64,000 bases of DNA from Bdellovibrionales bacterium (GCA_016713885.1 JADJOF010000003.1:1-64000), one strand, 5' to 3'. Numbered from the stretch's first letter, positions 50,765-61,743 are shown. The notes: generated by a model not told the origin, from the sequence alone. A program made the numbers and translations.

Positions 50765-52030
50765 ATGGCTGGCGCAGGCTTCGGCAGACAGTTCAGTGGT
50801 CTTCAGGGTATTAAGTCGATTGAGGACTTTGAGTTGAAAGATCAACGCGTTTTCATTCGCGTCGATTTCAATGTCCCGATGGAGGGCAAACCCGGAAATT
50901 TGAAGATTACCGATGACACGCGCATTCGCGCAGCACTGCCGACGATTCGCTATGCGCTTGAAAAGGGTGCCAAAGTTATTTTGGCATCGCACTTGGGGCG
51001 TCCTGAAACAAAAGAAGATCGTCCCAAGTACACGCTTGAGCCTGTTGCAAAACGTCTGGGCGAACTGATTGAGGGCGAAGTGATTTTGATTGAGGAGCCG
51101 CGCTCGGATGCGCCGAAAGCGCTCCTTCCGGGATTAAAGGGCAATCAAGTCATTATGCTTGAAAATGTTCGCTTTGAACCCGGCGAACAGAAAAACGATG
51201 CGAAACTCGCCAATGCGATCGCGGCCTACACCGATATCTACATCAACGACGCCTTTGGAGCCTCTCACCGCGCCCATTCGACGATCGATGCGCTCCCGCG
51301 TCTTATTGCAAAACGGGGTTGTGGCTTTTTGATAAAGAAAGAAATTGAATGTCTTGGGGGGCTTCTTGAAAAACCCCTTAAGCCATTTGTGGCTATTCTT
51401 GGCGGAGCAAAGGTCTCGGATAAAATCAAAGTTGTCGATAATCTGATGGACTCGATCGACACGTTCCTCATCGGTGGCGCGATGGCCTATACGTTCATGG
51501 CTGCGCGCGGACTGGCGGTCGGCAAATCTCGCGTTGAAAAAGACAAGCTGAGTTTTGCCCGCGAACTGATGGAGCGAATCGAAGGCCGCGGTAAGAAGAT
51601 TCTGCTGCCGATCGACCATGTGGTCGCAAACGATTTTCTCGCGCCGAGTTTGATCGAGACCGTCGAAACAATTGCGGAAGATCGTCTTGGTCTTGATATT
51701 GGTCCGAAGACGCGCGAGCTCTATCGCAAAGAAATTGCCCGCGCGAAGATGGTTTTCTGGAATGGCCCTATGGGTGTTTTTGAAAAACCTGAATTTGCGA
51801 AAGGCTCATTTGCCGTTGCGGAAGCTTTGGCGGCGCTTTCAGCCAGCGGTGGCCAGGCCATTGTCGGTGGAGGTGATTCTGCGGCAGCGGCAGAGGCCTC
51901 TGGTTTTGCCGATAAAATGACGCATATTTCGACTGGTGGTGGTGCTTCGCTTGAGTATCTCGAGGGGGCAAAGCTTCCAGGTCTCGAAGCGCTTCGCGTG
52001 ACACGAGAGTCGGCAACACCTTCACTTTGA
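50765..52030 (+). CDS. pgk: phosphoglycerate kinase
   Basis: 421 residues. RVFIRVDFNVPMEG, TRIRAALPTIRYALEKGAKV and LASHLGRPETKEDRPKYTLE are N-domain motifs; KPFVAILGGAKVSDKIKVVD the hinge, FWNGPMGVFEKPEFAKGS the nucleotide site and VGGGDSAAAAEASG with HISTGGGASLEYLEGA the C-terminus. It is slightly longer than usual because of about 20 extra residues at the N-terminus. ATG 50765 is preferred over GTG 50756 because AGAGG lies about 8 bases upstream. Middle gene of the glycolytic operon. Confidence 0.97.
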   Translation: MAGAGFGRQFSGLQGIKSIEDFELKDQRVFIRVDFNVPMEGKPGNLKITDDTRIRAALPTIRYALEKGAKVILASHLGRPETKEDRPKYTLEPVAKRLGELIEGEVILIEEPRSDAPKALLPGLKGNQVIMLENVRFEPGEQKNDAKLANAIAAYTDIYINDAFGASHRAHSTIDALPRLIAKRGCGFLIKKEIECLGGLLEKPLKPFVAILGGAKVSDKIKVVDNLMDSIDTFLIGGAMAYTFMAARGLAVGKSRVEKDKLSFARELMERIEGRGKKILLPIDHVVANDFLAPSLIETVETIAEDRLGLDIGPKTRELYRKEIARAKMVFWNGPMGVFEKPEFAKGSFAVAEALAALSASGGQAIVGGGDSAAAAEASGFADKMTHISTGGGASLEYLEGAKLPGLEALRVTRESATPSL

Positions 52031-52043
52031 TCTGGAGCTTGAG

Positions 52044-52793
52044 ATGCGACAGTTTGTTTTGGCTGCGAATTGGAAGATGAACAAAACGCCGGTGGAAACG
52101 GCGGCGTTCTTTCAGGCTTTTCTTTCTGGTTTTTCTCCGAGTCCCGGTCGTCAAACTGTCTTTTTTGTGCCAGCGCTGGATCTCACCACGGCCATTACCG
52201 CAACGAGCGGTCGTGGAGTCGGGATTGGAACGCAGAATATTCACTTTGAGAAAAAAGGCGCCTTCACTGGCGAAAATTCGCCAGAGGCGGCAAAGGCCGC
52301 TGGGTGTGAGTGGACTCTGGTGGGACATAGCGAACGTCGCAGCCTCTTCGATGAAACGGATTTGATCACGGCTAAAAAAATGAAGCTTGCGCTCGAGTGC
52401 GGTTTAAAGCCGATGCTCTGTGTGGGCGAGTCACTTGATGAGCGCACAGCGGGAGAAACGATGAAGGTCGTCGAACGCCAACTGACCGTTGGCCTTGAGA
52501 CGATGACGGATACGGATTGGGCCAGTGTTACGATTGCCTACGAGCCGGTCTGGGCGATTGGCACAGGAAAGGTGGCAACACCTGAACAGGCGTCCGAGGT
52601 TCACACGGCGATTCGTGGGTGGCTTGAGCGTCGAGCGGGCGCCGATGTGGCGGCGGCGATGCCGATTCTCTATGGCGGGAGTGCAAAGCCCGAGAACTTC
52701 CGCGAGATCGCCTCACAGAAAAATATCGACGGATTTTTGGTCGGTGGCGCCTCGCTTGAGGCCGAGTCCTTTCTCAAGTTTTGCGCGTGGTAG
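52044..52793 (+). CDS. tpiA: triosephosphate isomerase
   Basis: 249 residues. LAANWKMNKTP with catalytic Asn/Lys, LVGHSERRSLF with the electrophilic His, IAYEPVWAIGTGKVATPEQA with the catalytic Glu and loop 6, and LYGGSAKPENF and FLVGGASLEAESF at the phosphate site are all present. It interconverts glyceraldehyde 3-phosphate and dihydroxyacetone phosphate. Starts 13 bases after pgk. Unlike many proteobacteria, secG is not downstream but at 35.2 kb. Confidence 0.97.
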   Translation: MRQFVLAANWKMNKTPVETAAFFQAFLSGFSPSPGRQTVFFVPALDLTTAITATSGRGVGIGTQNIHFEKKGAFTGENSPEAAKAAGCEWTLVGHSERRSLFDETDLITAKKMKLALECGLKPMLCVGESLDERTAGETMKVVERQLTVGLETMTDTDWASVTIAYEPVWAIGTGKVATPEQASEVHTAIRGWLERRAGADVAAAMPILYGGSAKPENFREIASQKNIDGFLVGGASLEAESFLKFCAW

Positions 52794-52804
52794 ATCCGGG
52801 AGCT

Positions 52805-52837
52805 GCGCTTCGACTCCATTGAGTGAAGTCGAAGCGC
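52805..52837. terminator. long hairpin between tpiA and a convergent gene
   Basis: An 11-bp perfect stem (GCGCTTCGACT with AGTCGAAGCGC) with an 11-base loop and partial continued pairing outside it. There is no T-run, so it may act in processing or as a weak bidirectional terminator. Confidence 0.6.
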
Positions 52838-52845
52838 TCTCGGAT

Positions 52846-53217
52846 TTAGCGAATTTCGGAACAGCCCATCATGTAACAGCGGCGGCTCACGCTATAGCAG
52901 CGCTGAAGAGCCGCGTCGCGAGCTGCCGGCAAATTGGGGCCACGTCCGTAGAAAACCATGTATCGCTCGTTCTCCACCTTGCACTGCACTCCGCGGCCGC
53001 GGCCGGGCCGAGGCGGGTAGTAGGCCAGGTTTTCGTCGACGACCGAGTTTTGGATCTCATCTTCGCTGAGGCCGATGAGGTCGTCGAGGGTGAGTTGATT
53101 CACTTCGATGTTGGTGTCACTTTCAACCTCGGCGGTCCACGCCTTTGCGGATGAGAGTAGAGTGGTCGCCAGGGCGAGAGCGAGGGCGAATTGTTTGAGA
53201 GTGGTGGTGGTTCTCAC
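52846..53217 (-). CDS. small secreted protein with C-terminal cysteine cluster
   Basis: 123 residues from GTG 53217, chosen since AAGGAGAA lies about 7 bases upstream; an earlier frame opening exists at 53277. A signal peptide (LKQFALALALATTLLSSAKA) precedes VNQLTLDDLIGLSEDEI and a C-terminal domain beginning GVQCKVENERYMVFYGRG that ends in Cys-rich RRCYMMGCSEIR. No known family. It is exported, and probably forms two disulfides. Confidence 0.6.
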   Translation of the reverse strand: MRTTTTLKQFALALALATTLLSSAKAWTAEVESDTNIEVNQLTLDDLIGLSEDEIQNSVVDENLAYYPPRPGRGRGVQCKVENERYMVFYGRGPNLPAARDAALQRCYSVSRRCYMMGCSEIR

Positions 53218-53419
53218 GGGTTGTTCTCCTTCTTCAGTCGGTGATGGGGTCACTTTTAACTTCGCAATATCGCGCATCGCAAAGGCTGTGCCGTTCTCTT
53301 TGGGCGCAAAGTGATCCCGGTATTGAAATACTTCCCAGATTGGACCTAAGTCAGATTGGACTCTTTGGCGCGCTATGTGACAATCACGAGAGAGTAACTT
53401 CGTTCCGGGAGCCTAGCTG

Positions 53420-54157
53420 ATGAAGATCGTCGTCGAAACTGAAGTCAAATTGGCTATTTTGATTTTCTTCATTTGTTCGTCGGGCCTGAACTCTGCTCAG
53501 GCATCGATTCTTTCGGGATGTTGGGGCGGCGTCAGCGAGCGGTCTGAATTTCGATATACGCCGCCAGGGCTTGCGATCAATATTCCCCCTGATATCGTCT
53601 TCGAGTACGGAAGCTTTCGGAATGGCTACATGCTTTTGCCGATGGGTACTTCACCGATGAAGTGGTATCTGGTTTCGGAAGCCGGAAAAGGATATGAGCT
53701 TCGCTTTCCTGAGAAGTCAGGGACTTTCAATGTTCAGTTGCCGAACAGAAAGTCGATTCGCGTTCGTCACGGAAGGAAGGTTTCCACAAATTCCGCATAT
53801 GCAGAATCGTTCGGTAAGGAATTCGAGGAAATTGCATGGGGAAGTGACGACGCACCGGCAGAGCGCCTTCTTGCCGTTCCCGTTGCTGATCCAAATGTGA
53901 TGACTGCGATCGAGGGTGAGCTGACTCGTCGAATCGATGGCTTAGCGGCACAGTATCACTCCTACGGTGGCACCGTTGAACACGAGGGCAGGATCGTTTC
54001 AGAGGCGACATATCTGAGTACGCTTGAGGCTTGTCGCGAGATTTCTCCGGCGATTGCCGCATCGGCGGATCGTGCGAAAGCCGACATTCAGATGAAAAAT
54101 CAGTCGTTTCCGGCAAAATCACATCCGGTGGGTGGGAAGAGGCCAACGCGTAGGTAG
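53420..54157 (+). CDS. secreted protein of unknown function
   Basis: 245 residues. A signal peptide (VKLAILIFFICSSGLNSAQA) precedes a domain opening SILSGCWGGVSERSEFRYTP; beta-rich in its first half (YGSFRNGYMLLPMGTSPMKW) and helical afterwards. Cys residues are few (GCWGG, EACREI). The C-terminus is basic (KSHPVGGKRPTRR). No domain recognised. Shine-Dalgarno is weak. Monocistronic between two intergenic regions. Confidence 0.55.
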   Translation: MKIVVETEVKLAILIFFICSSGLNSAQASILSGCWGGVSERSEFRYTPPGLAINIPPDIVFEYGSFRNGYMLLPMGTSPMKWYLVSEAGKGYELRFPEKSGTFNVQLPNRKSIRVRHGRKVSTNSAYAESFGKEFEEIAWGSDDAPAERLLAVPVADPNVMTAIEGELTRRIDGLAAQYHSYGGTVEHEGRIVSEATYLSTLEACREISPAIAASADRAKADIQMKNQSFPAKSHPVGGKRPTRR

Positions 54158-54585
54158 GCGCGGAGGTTTTGAGCCTTAGGCGCCAATCTGCGGTCTTAAG
54201 CGGCCAAAGTTTGGCTCGGCCCAGTGTGGCGGCGATTTTGGGCTCTGCGCTGGATTGGGTTCGGGTACGGATCTCTGCTTTTCAAGCATAGTGTCTTACC
54301 GACAGCCGTATGAGACGTTGACAGATGTTCGCCTATCCGCAACGCAGCGCATCAAGATGCTGTGGAGACGATGGAATTCGAGTTTCATTTCAGGCCACTC
54401 GGTCTGAGGCACCATCAGAAAAGTCACAGTTTATAGACCCGCGCGGCTATGGCAGTCTGTTTACGGGTTTGAGAGTCAGCGCATGGGGTGCGGTGGTTCG
54501 ACGTATCGTTTTGCGGCGTCCACTTTGCACAACCCAGTCTCACTAAGGTTTCCGAACTTTGTTCGGAAAGTGGAGGGAGACGCAT
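54158..54585. other. 428-base intergenic region ending in a perfect hairpin
   Basis: No gene recognised; open frames on both strands lack starts or motifs. At its end is the hairpin at 54549-54569 and the ribosome-binding site of the next gene. Confidence 0.35.
54549..54569 (+). promoter_or_regulatory. 9-bp stem, 3-base loop hairpin upstream of the zinc-ribbon gene
   Basis: TTTCCGAAC and GTTCGGAAA are perfect complements around TTT, ending 2 bases before GGAGGGAGA, the Shine-Dalgarno of the gene at 54586. It could be an operator or a leader hairpin next to the ribosome-binding site. Confidence 0.5.
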
Positions 54586-54933
54586 ATGCACCCACGAAGA
54601 AAGACCCGCACGCCGATTCCTGTGACCAATCGCTTGAGCCAAATGCTGAAGTCGCAGCTCGAGGCACTGTCTCCAGAGCAGGCGATGTTTTGTGTTCGTC
54701 GTTGTCATCAGTGCGGGCACACTCATCAGAGCCTCGGTGCGAGGGTTCAGCGCTGCGAGCGGTGTCAGAAGACCTTTGCGCCGTTCTTCTTTGTTTCTGA
54801 AACTCCCGGGTTTGATAAAATCGCGACCCTGTATCGGCCTCTTCAGGGTTTGACAGCTGGCTGGTTTGATGGGCCTGAAGAGTTTGACCCTGGGCGCAGC
54901 TCGGAGCGACTTGAGTCAAGACTCCATTCGTGA
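54586..54933 (+). CDS. small zinc-ribbon protein
   Basis: 115 residues from ATG 54586, with GGAGGGAGA about 6 bases upstream. A basic N-terminus (RRKTRTPIP) and a helix (NRLSQMLKSQLEAL) precede a CxxC-x(n)-CxxC zinc ribbon: RRCHQCGHTH and RCERCQKTF. The C-terminus is an unclassified segment (DKIATLYRPLQGLTAGWFDG). Likely a nucleic-acid- or protein-binding accessory factor. The ilvA gene starts 28 bases after its stop. Confidence 0.65.
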   Translation: MHPRRKTRTPIPVTNRLSQMLKSQLEALSPEQAMFCVRRCHQCGHTHQSLGARVQRCERCQKTFAPFFFVSETPGFDKIATLYRPLQGLTAGWFDGPEEFDPGRSSERLESRLHS

Positions 54934-54961
54934 AACAACCGGACGGCAGGGGGATCCATCC

Positions 54962-56203
54962 ATGGCGGGGACTAAGAATTCGAGTGCGACGGGCACTCGC
55001 GCAATTCAGATTGAAGATATCAAAGCGGCGCGAGAAGTGATTGCTGGACGGGTGCGTCGAACTCCACTGAAAGCATCGACTCTGCTGCCGGATCTTTATC
55101 TGAAACTTGAAAATGAGCAGCTGACCGGAAGTTTCAAAATCCGTGGCGCCCTCAATAAAATGCTTTCCCTCTCAAAAGAGGAGCGCGAACGCGGTGTTGT
55201 GGCCAGTTCGGCAGGGAATCACGCTCAGGGCGTCGCGTACGGTGCAAAGGTCGTCGGAGCGAAGGCCCATATCGTGATGCCGGAGACAGCGCCAATCGTG
55301 AAAATCAACGCGACTCGCTCGCATGGTGCCGATGTTATCTTGCATGGCGAAGTCTATGACGATGCCTATGGCAAAGCGCAGGAACTTGAGCGCGAGAAGG
55401 GATGGATTTTCGTTCATCCCTATCTTGATCCGAAGGTCATTGCGGGCCAAGGAACAATCGGTCTTGAGTTGCTTGAGGATGAGCCGGAGCTCGACACGAT
55501 CGTTGTGCCGATCGGCGGAGGTGGGCTGATCAGCGGGATTGCGACAGCCGTCAAAGCTCTTCGACCCGGCATCAAAGTCATTGGTGTTGTCTCGGATCAA
55601 GCACCTGCGATGGCAAAGCTGTTTCACGGTGAAAATATCGACCTTGCTAAAGATGGAAAATCAAAACGGGTGACGACGATCGCTGAAGGTATTGCGATTA
55701 AAAACGCGTCGCCGCTGATGTTTGCGGACTACATCAAACCTTTGATCGATGACATTGTCGAAGTGACCGATGACGAGATCGCTCTGGCGCTCGTTCAGCT
55801 TTTGGAGAAAACCAAAACTGTGGCCGAGGGTTCTGGCGCCGCGGGCCTCGCGGCACTGCTCGCGGGCAAGATTCAGGCAAAGGGAAAAACGGCCGTCGTC
55901 ATCTGTGGCGGCAATATCGATCTCAATGTGATGTCGAAAGTGATTGAACGGGGACTTCGCAGTCAGCACCGTCTGGCCCGCGTCGTTGTCGTCGTCGATG
56001 ATTTGCCCGGAAACCTGCACCGGATCACGGCGGTGATGGCTGAGTGTCGTGCGAACATTTTGGAGGTTCATCACGACCGTGTGTCGCCGGAGCTTGGACT
56101 TCGCGAGACGCGCATTGATTTGCTGGTTGAAACGGCAAGTCAGAGTCAAATTAAGGACATCCATCAGCGGCTAAAAGCCCAAGGATTTCGCGTCCTGGCT
56201 TAA
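54962..56203 (+). CDS. ilvA: threonine dehydratase (IlvA/TdcB type) with ACT domain
   Basis: 413 residues, PLP-dependent. The Schiff-base Lys is in LTGSFKIRGALNKML, SSAGNHAQGVAYGAKVV binds the phosphate, GGGGLISG is the glycine loop and the C-terminus has CGGNIDLNVMSKVIERGL followed by an ACT-like domain (RVVVVVDDLPGNLHRITAVM). It deaminates threonine to 2-oxobutyrate for isoleucine synthesis or catabolism. I chose ATG 54962 (AGGGGGA about 8 bases upstream); the open frame extends upstream to 54866. The single ACT domain matches the shorter TdcB/IlvA class. Forms an operon with the zinc-ribbon gene. Confidence 0.92.
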   Translation: MAGTKNSSATGTRAIQIEDIKAAREVIAGRVRRTPLKASTLLPDLYLKLENEQLTGSFKIRGALNKMLSLSKEERERGVVASSAGNHAQGVAYGAKVVGAKAHIVMPETAPIVKINATRSHGADVILHGEVYDDAYGKAQELEREKGWIFVHPYLDPKVIAGQGTIGLELLEDEPELDTIVVPIGGGGLISGIATAVKALRPGIKVIGVVSDQAPAMAKLFHGENIDLAKDGKSKRVTTIAEGIAIKNASPLMFADYIKPLIDDIVEVTDDEIALALVQLLEKTKTVAEGSGAAGLAALLAGKIQAKGKTAVVICGGNIDLNVMSKVIERGLRSQHRLARVVVVVDDLPGNLHRITAVMAECRANILEVHHDRVSPELGLRETRIDLLVETASQSQIKDIHQRLKAQGFRVLA

Positions 56204-56411
56204 ACCCGGCCGCGGTCGGCCTAAAATAGATGCAATCGTGCTCGCATACCGCTGCGCTTTCAGCCGTTTTCCTTGACCCTCACCCTCGGTTTCTTGGTAG
56301 GACTCTAGGGTTTTGAGGATGGGGCTAAAGCGTATGGTGTTTCGTGAAAGTGACGGCGCGGTCGATGTTGATTCCAATACGCAAGAAATCGATTCCTCAG
56401 GTGGTCATGTC

Positions 56412-57084
56412 GTGAAGTCGAGTGTTGGTTTGGTTGTCACAATTGATGGCCCTGCGGCGAGCGGCAAATCATCCGTTTCGCGTGAAATTGCTCGTCGCTT
56501 CAATTGGGATTGGGTTTCAACTGGTGCTTTCTATCGCGGTGTCGCGTGGGCAGCGAATCACCTCGGGCTTGATCTTGGCGACGAGGCTGCAATCGAGCAA
56601 TTTGCGAAAAGCACTCGTTGGAGTATCCAACTCACGTCGGCGCAAACCTGTTTTCAGCTCGACGGAAAAGACTTTACCGACGAAATCGGAAAAGAGTCTG
56701 TTGGCTCATTGGCTTCGCGCATTTCCTCTTATCCCAAAGTCCGCGCAGCACTTTTGTCGGCTCAGCGCGAGTGTGCAAAGAGCGGTCGCGGTCTTGTGGC
56801 CGAAGGTCGGGACTGTGGCTCTGTGGTGTTTCCGTCGGCTGAGGTTAAGATTTTCCTGACAGCTCGGGCTGAAGATCGTGCGGCTCGCCGCGCTCTTGAA
56901 GAGGGACGCGACGTTCAGGCGATGATCAATGAACAAAAACAGCGCGATGCTCAAGATGCCACTCGCAAGACGGCTCCGATGGTCGCCGCCAGCGATGCGC
57001 ACACGGTGGACACCACTGGCCTTGGCCTCCAATGACGTGGTCGAGAAGATTGAGACGATCATCCGCTCTTATCTTGCGAAATAA
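56412..57084 (+). CDS. cmk: cytidylate kinase, last residues frameshifted
   Basis: Phosphorylates CMP/dCMP. The P-loop VTIDGPAASGKSSVSREIA, the STGAFYRGVAW motif, SRISSYPKVRAALLSAQREC and VAEGRDCGSVVFPSA (NMP site) are present, ending with a LID-like segment (RDAQDATRKTAPMVAASDAH). A one-base excess near 57020-57026 (TGGCC before TTGGCC) ends one frame at 57035, whereas the shifted frame reads LASNDVVEKIETIIRSYLAK and stops at 57084, the normal C-terminus. Start GTG 56412 has AGGTGG about 8 bases upstream; ATG 56334 and 56319 are in-frame alternatives. cmk precedes rpsA as commonly seen. Confidence 0.88.
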
Positions 57085-57124
57085 GCTGTCAGTCAGTTTA
57101 AGTGTCTTGCCCCGGCATCACTTC

Positions 57125-57523
57125 CTACATTTTTAGCCAAGGCCTTGGCAGTCCGAGGTCTCCGTATTGGATGGCCCGGGCCTCAAGCCGTGTGATGCTC
57201 CAAGCGCTGCCCTCAATTTCATTCAGATCGACGTAACGCCACACGGCCGTGAAAGCGCGGCCGCTGGCGGCGACAAGCCTTGTCCACGGACGCTGCAGCC
57301 AAAAGCCCTTTCTTCTCGTTTGTCCCTCTTCTATTTTCACGAGAAGTGCGATCGCCCCACTCACCGCTCGGAGAAAATTCTGAAAGCGCTCTTGCTCGCG
57401 GCACTCCACCAGAAAATGCAGGTGATTGCCGGCATTCGCAAATCGATGGACGTGAACAAGCTGAATCCTTCGAGCTTTCCACTGAGGCTTTTGGACTCGT
57501 GTTGGCGCCTCACAGTGACGCAT
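57125..57523 (-). CDS. RAYT/Y1 transposase-like protein, N-terminally degenerate
   Basis: 132 residues from ATG 57523 (start uncertain; a longer frame reaches 57898 without homology). It keeps the HUH motif in VHRFANAGNHLHFLVECRE and candidate catalytic Tyr in WRYVDLNEIEG, with FLRAVSGAIALLVKIEEG between. The part expected before this (the conserved N-terminal strand and basic region) is missing in all three frames, so it is a truncated remnant. It is a different RAYT subgroup from copies A and B. Lies between cmk and rpsA on the opposite strand. Confidence 0.65.
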   Translation of the reverse strand: MRHCEAPTRVQKPQWKARRIQLVHVHRFANAGNHLHFLVECREQERFQNFLRAVSGAIALLVKIEEGQTRRKGFWLQRPWTRLVAASGRAFTAVWRYVDLNEIEGSAWSITRLEARAIQYGDLGLPRPWLKM

Positions 57524-57674
57524 AGCATAAACTTTGCTATAGCTAGGGCACCCTTTGACAGTGCCCCGGCCAGGCGCCGATAACCTTCCGACACACTGAG
57601 AACGAAACCGGATTGTCCCTTTGGTTAGGGGTGAAACAGAGTTTTGTTCTCCGAAGGAGGAAAAAACAAACCGT

Positions 57675-59504
<1,830 letters not shown>

Positions 59505-59536
59505 TTCGCACCGACGTAAGTCGAGCGCGTAACTCG

Positions 59537-59570
59537 AAAAGCCACTCCTGAATTGGAGTGGCTTTTTTTT
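59537..59570 (+). terminator. rpsA intrinsic terminator
   Basis: AAAAGCCACTCC, a 6-base loop, GGAGTGGC and a run of eight T, a textbook Rho-independent terminator 33 bases after the rpsA stop. Confidence 0.95.
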
Positions 59571-59612
59571 GCTCAAAGGTCTGGTCCGAATGTTGTCGTG
59601 ATATTTTTATGA

Positions 59613-59629
59613 CAATTGCTAAGCAATTG
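59613..59629. promoter_or_regulatory. palindrome upstream of the PAS kinase gene
   Basis: CAATTGCT and AGCAATTG are perfect complements around a single A. It lies 22 bases before GTG 59652 and could be an operator for that gene. Confidence 0.45.
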
Positions 59630-59651
59630 AAGAATCTGTCACGATAGAGGG

Positions 59652-61175
59652 GTGAGTTCTTCGTCGTCATCAGAAAGGTCGGACCTCGGGTCTCTATCGG
59701 CAGATCAGCTCGTCTCGTTGTGGACGACGGCGGGCTCATTGCTTTCGATGGGGTTGGTTGTTTTCGCAGCCGACGGCAAGAGATTCGTTGCTGACAAAAG
59801 GGCGAGGGCGCTGTTCGGGGTGGTGGCTGATGGCGAGCAGGCGACTCTGGCTTTTAGAGACTGGTTGGGATGCGAGAGCATTGAATTCTTTGATCGACTC
59901 CAGATAGCGCTTGCGGATGATGAGGCCCTGGATGAGGTGATTACCCCAAAGTCTCGATCAAATTGTTGGATTCGAATGGTGGGTGCGCCCCGAGGAGACG
60001 CGAGCGAGCGTGGATTCTTGGTTTGGGATCGGACGGTGCAAGTTGAAAACGAAAGTCGTCTACAGGGAGATCGTCACTTCTTTGAAACGGTTCTGAATTC
60101 ATTTTCGGATCCGGTGACGATTACGGATTCTGATCTCAAGTTTATCTATGGGAATACGGCGTTTTCGTCTTTGATTGGTCTTATTCCAGAAGAGTATGTC
60201 GGTCGTTCAATGAGGGCGATCGGACTAAAGAGTTCAGACGGTTTTGAGTTGAGAGATAGGCAGTGTCTCGATCGGCATATTGAAGTGGAAGCAGAGGAAG
60301 CACTGCACTTTGAGAGCTCCGATTCGGCGGTCGATTCATGGTTGGTGAAGCGAGTTCCATACTCAGCTCCGAGTGGTAAGACGACCGTCGTTTCTGTTTT
60401 TCGAGATATTCGAGAAGTCCGACGAATGCAGAATGAGCTTGACCGTTCGCGGGCGCGAGCAAGTCAAATGGCTCGACTGAAGGGCTTGGCGACTCTAGCC
60501 GCTGGTGTTGCACACGAGCTCAATAACCCACTGATGATTGCGGCGGGCTCGCTTGAAGCGCTAAGCGATCTTGGTTCCGGGCAACTCGATGAAAAGCGGA
60601 CCGAGGTTCTTCTTACTCGTGCGGCACGCGGTATTCAGCGGGCCTCCGATATCGTGCAAGCCATGCGTAAGATGGGGAATAGTAGTTCAGATGATATGCA
60701 GATACCGATCGGTGTTACCGCGGTGGTTGAGTCAGTGCGGCTACTGCTGAGCGCAGACTTGTCGCGCTTTGGCGTGGAGCTACGGTCAAGTCTTCCGCAA
60801 GACTTGGTGGTTGTTGGTTCGGAACCAAAACTTATTCGAGCTATTGCCGCCATTGTTCAGAATTCAATTGAGGTCATCGCGCGAATGTCATCGGAGTCGA
60901 CGAAGCTTGTTCTTGTCGAAAAGGTTGCGGATGCACTCAGCGGGGATACAGGAGAGTGTGTCTTGTCGATTGAGGACAGTGGCACAGGCGTTGACAGTCA
61001 ACATGAGGACAAACTTTTTGAGCCATTCTTTTCGACCAAAGACATTGGGCAAGGACTTGGTTTGGGATTGGCTTTGGCAAAAGAGTCTATCGAGTCGATG
61101 AGTGGGCGTGTCGAGTACACCGGCAAAGGGCGCTTGGGCGGCGCTCGCTTTCTCGTGACGCTCAAAATACCCTAG
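59652..61175 (+). CDS. PAS-domain sensor histidine kinase
   Basis: 507 residues with no transmembrane segment, so cytoplasmic. An N-terminal PAS-like region (SMGLVVFAADGKRFVADKRA) and a second PAS domain (ETVLNSFSDPVTITDSDLKF to SVFRDIREVRRMQNEL) precede the kinase. The H-box is LAAGVAHELNNPLMIAAG; the N-box IAAIVQNSIEVI, G1 SIEDSGTGVDS, F-box FEPFFSTK and G2 GQGLGLGLAL are complete. Starts at GTG 59652, with AGAGG uncomfortably close upstream, so a later start is possible. No partner response regulator is adjacent. It converges with the YfiR-like gene, whose family often accompanies such kinases and TonB receptors. Confidence 0.88.
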   Translation: MSSSSSSERSDLGSLSADQLVSLWTTAGSLLSMGLVVFAADGKRFVADKRARALFGVVADGEQATLAFRDWLGCESIEFFDRLQIALADDEALDEVITPKSRSNCWIRMVGAPRGDASERGFLVWDRTVQVENESRLQGDRHFFETVLNSFSDPVTITDSDLKFIYGNTAFSSLIGLIPEEYVGRSMRAIGLKSSDGFELRDRQCLDRHIEVEAEEALHFESSDSAVDSWLVKRVPYSAPSGKTTVVSVFRDIREVRRMQNELDRSRARASQMARLKGLATLAAGVAHELNNPLMIAAGSLEALSDLGSGQLDEKRTEVLLTRAARGIQRASDIVQAMRKMGNSSSDDMQIPIGVTAVVESVRLLLSADLSRFGVELRSSLPQDLVVVGSEPKLIRAIAAIVQNSIEVIARMSSESTKLVLVEKVADALSGDTGECVLSIEDSGTGVDSQHEDKLFEPFFSTKDIGQGLGLGLALAKESIESMSGRVEYTGKGRLGGARFLVTLKIP

Positions 61176-61185
61176 GCCCACCGAG

Positions 61186-61743
61186 TTAACGCACCTTTGC
61201 TAACCTGAGAAGCTGGGCGCTAGCTCTGAGATCCGCGTTCTGGAGCGCGGATCGTGAAATTTCAAAGCGCATTTTTCCACCGTCAACGTAGAACTTAATC
61301 ATTAGTCCTGGAGTGTCGAAGTCGATTGATTCCGAAATGGTGAGGATGGGCAGTTTGCCAATCGTGGTGACTGCTTGCCGAAAGGCCTCAGGCGACTTTG
61401 AATAAGAGACGAAGGCGTGGGCGGAACGGAGCTGTTCATCCGAATCGGCGCTGATGATGCGGACGACTTTACCCAACAAGACCTTGCCGCCGAGTGAGCG
61501 CTCATAAGTCGCAAGGGTGTGAGCCTCGGCTTGAATTGCAATTGTCCACTGCGGGGAGGCGGAGGCGATTGGCCACTCGATATATTTTAAAAAATTGAGA
61601 ACAAAGGCTGCCTGTACTTCGTGAGCGTCGTAGGTTTTCTGCGCCCAAGCGGTGACGGGTAAAAAGAAACCGATCATAACCGCGATTGCGACAGTGCGGC
61701 GAGCGATGGTTTGAATACTGAAGTACGAATCAGAGTAAAGCAT
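61186..61743 (-). CDS. YfiR/DUF4154 family periplasmic protein
   Basis: 185 residues. Signal peptide (TVAIAVMIGFFLPVTAWA) then the DUF4154 core: YDAHEVQAAFVLNFLKYIEWP is the hallmark opening, with LGKVVRIISADSDEQLRSAH, HAFVSYSKSPEAFRQ, LPILTISESIDFDTPGLMIK and FEISRSALQNADLRASAQLL. YfiR in Pseudomonas represses a diguanylate cyclase from the periplasm; here no such cyclase is adjacent, so its partner may be the neighbouring kinase or unknown. It starts 5 bases after the TonB receptor stop, probably cotranscribed. Confidence 0.88.
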   Translation of the reverse strand: MLYSDSYFSIQTIARRTVAIAVMIGFFLPVTAWAQKTYDAHEVQAAFVLNFLKYIEWPIASASPQWTIAIQAEAHTLATYERSLGGKVLLGKVVRIISADSDEQLRSAHAFVSYSKSPEAFRQAVTTIGKLPILTISESIDFDTPGLMIKFYVDGGKMRFEISRSALQNADLRASAQLLRLAKVR

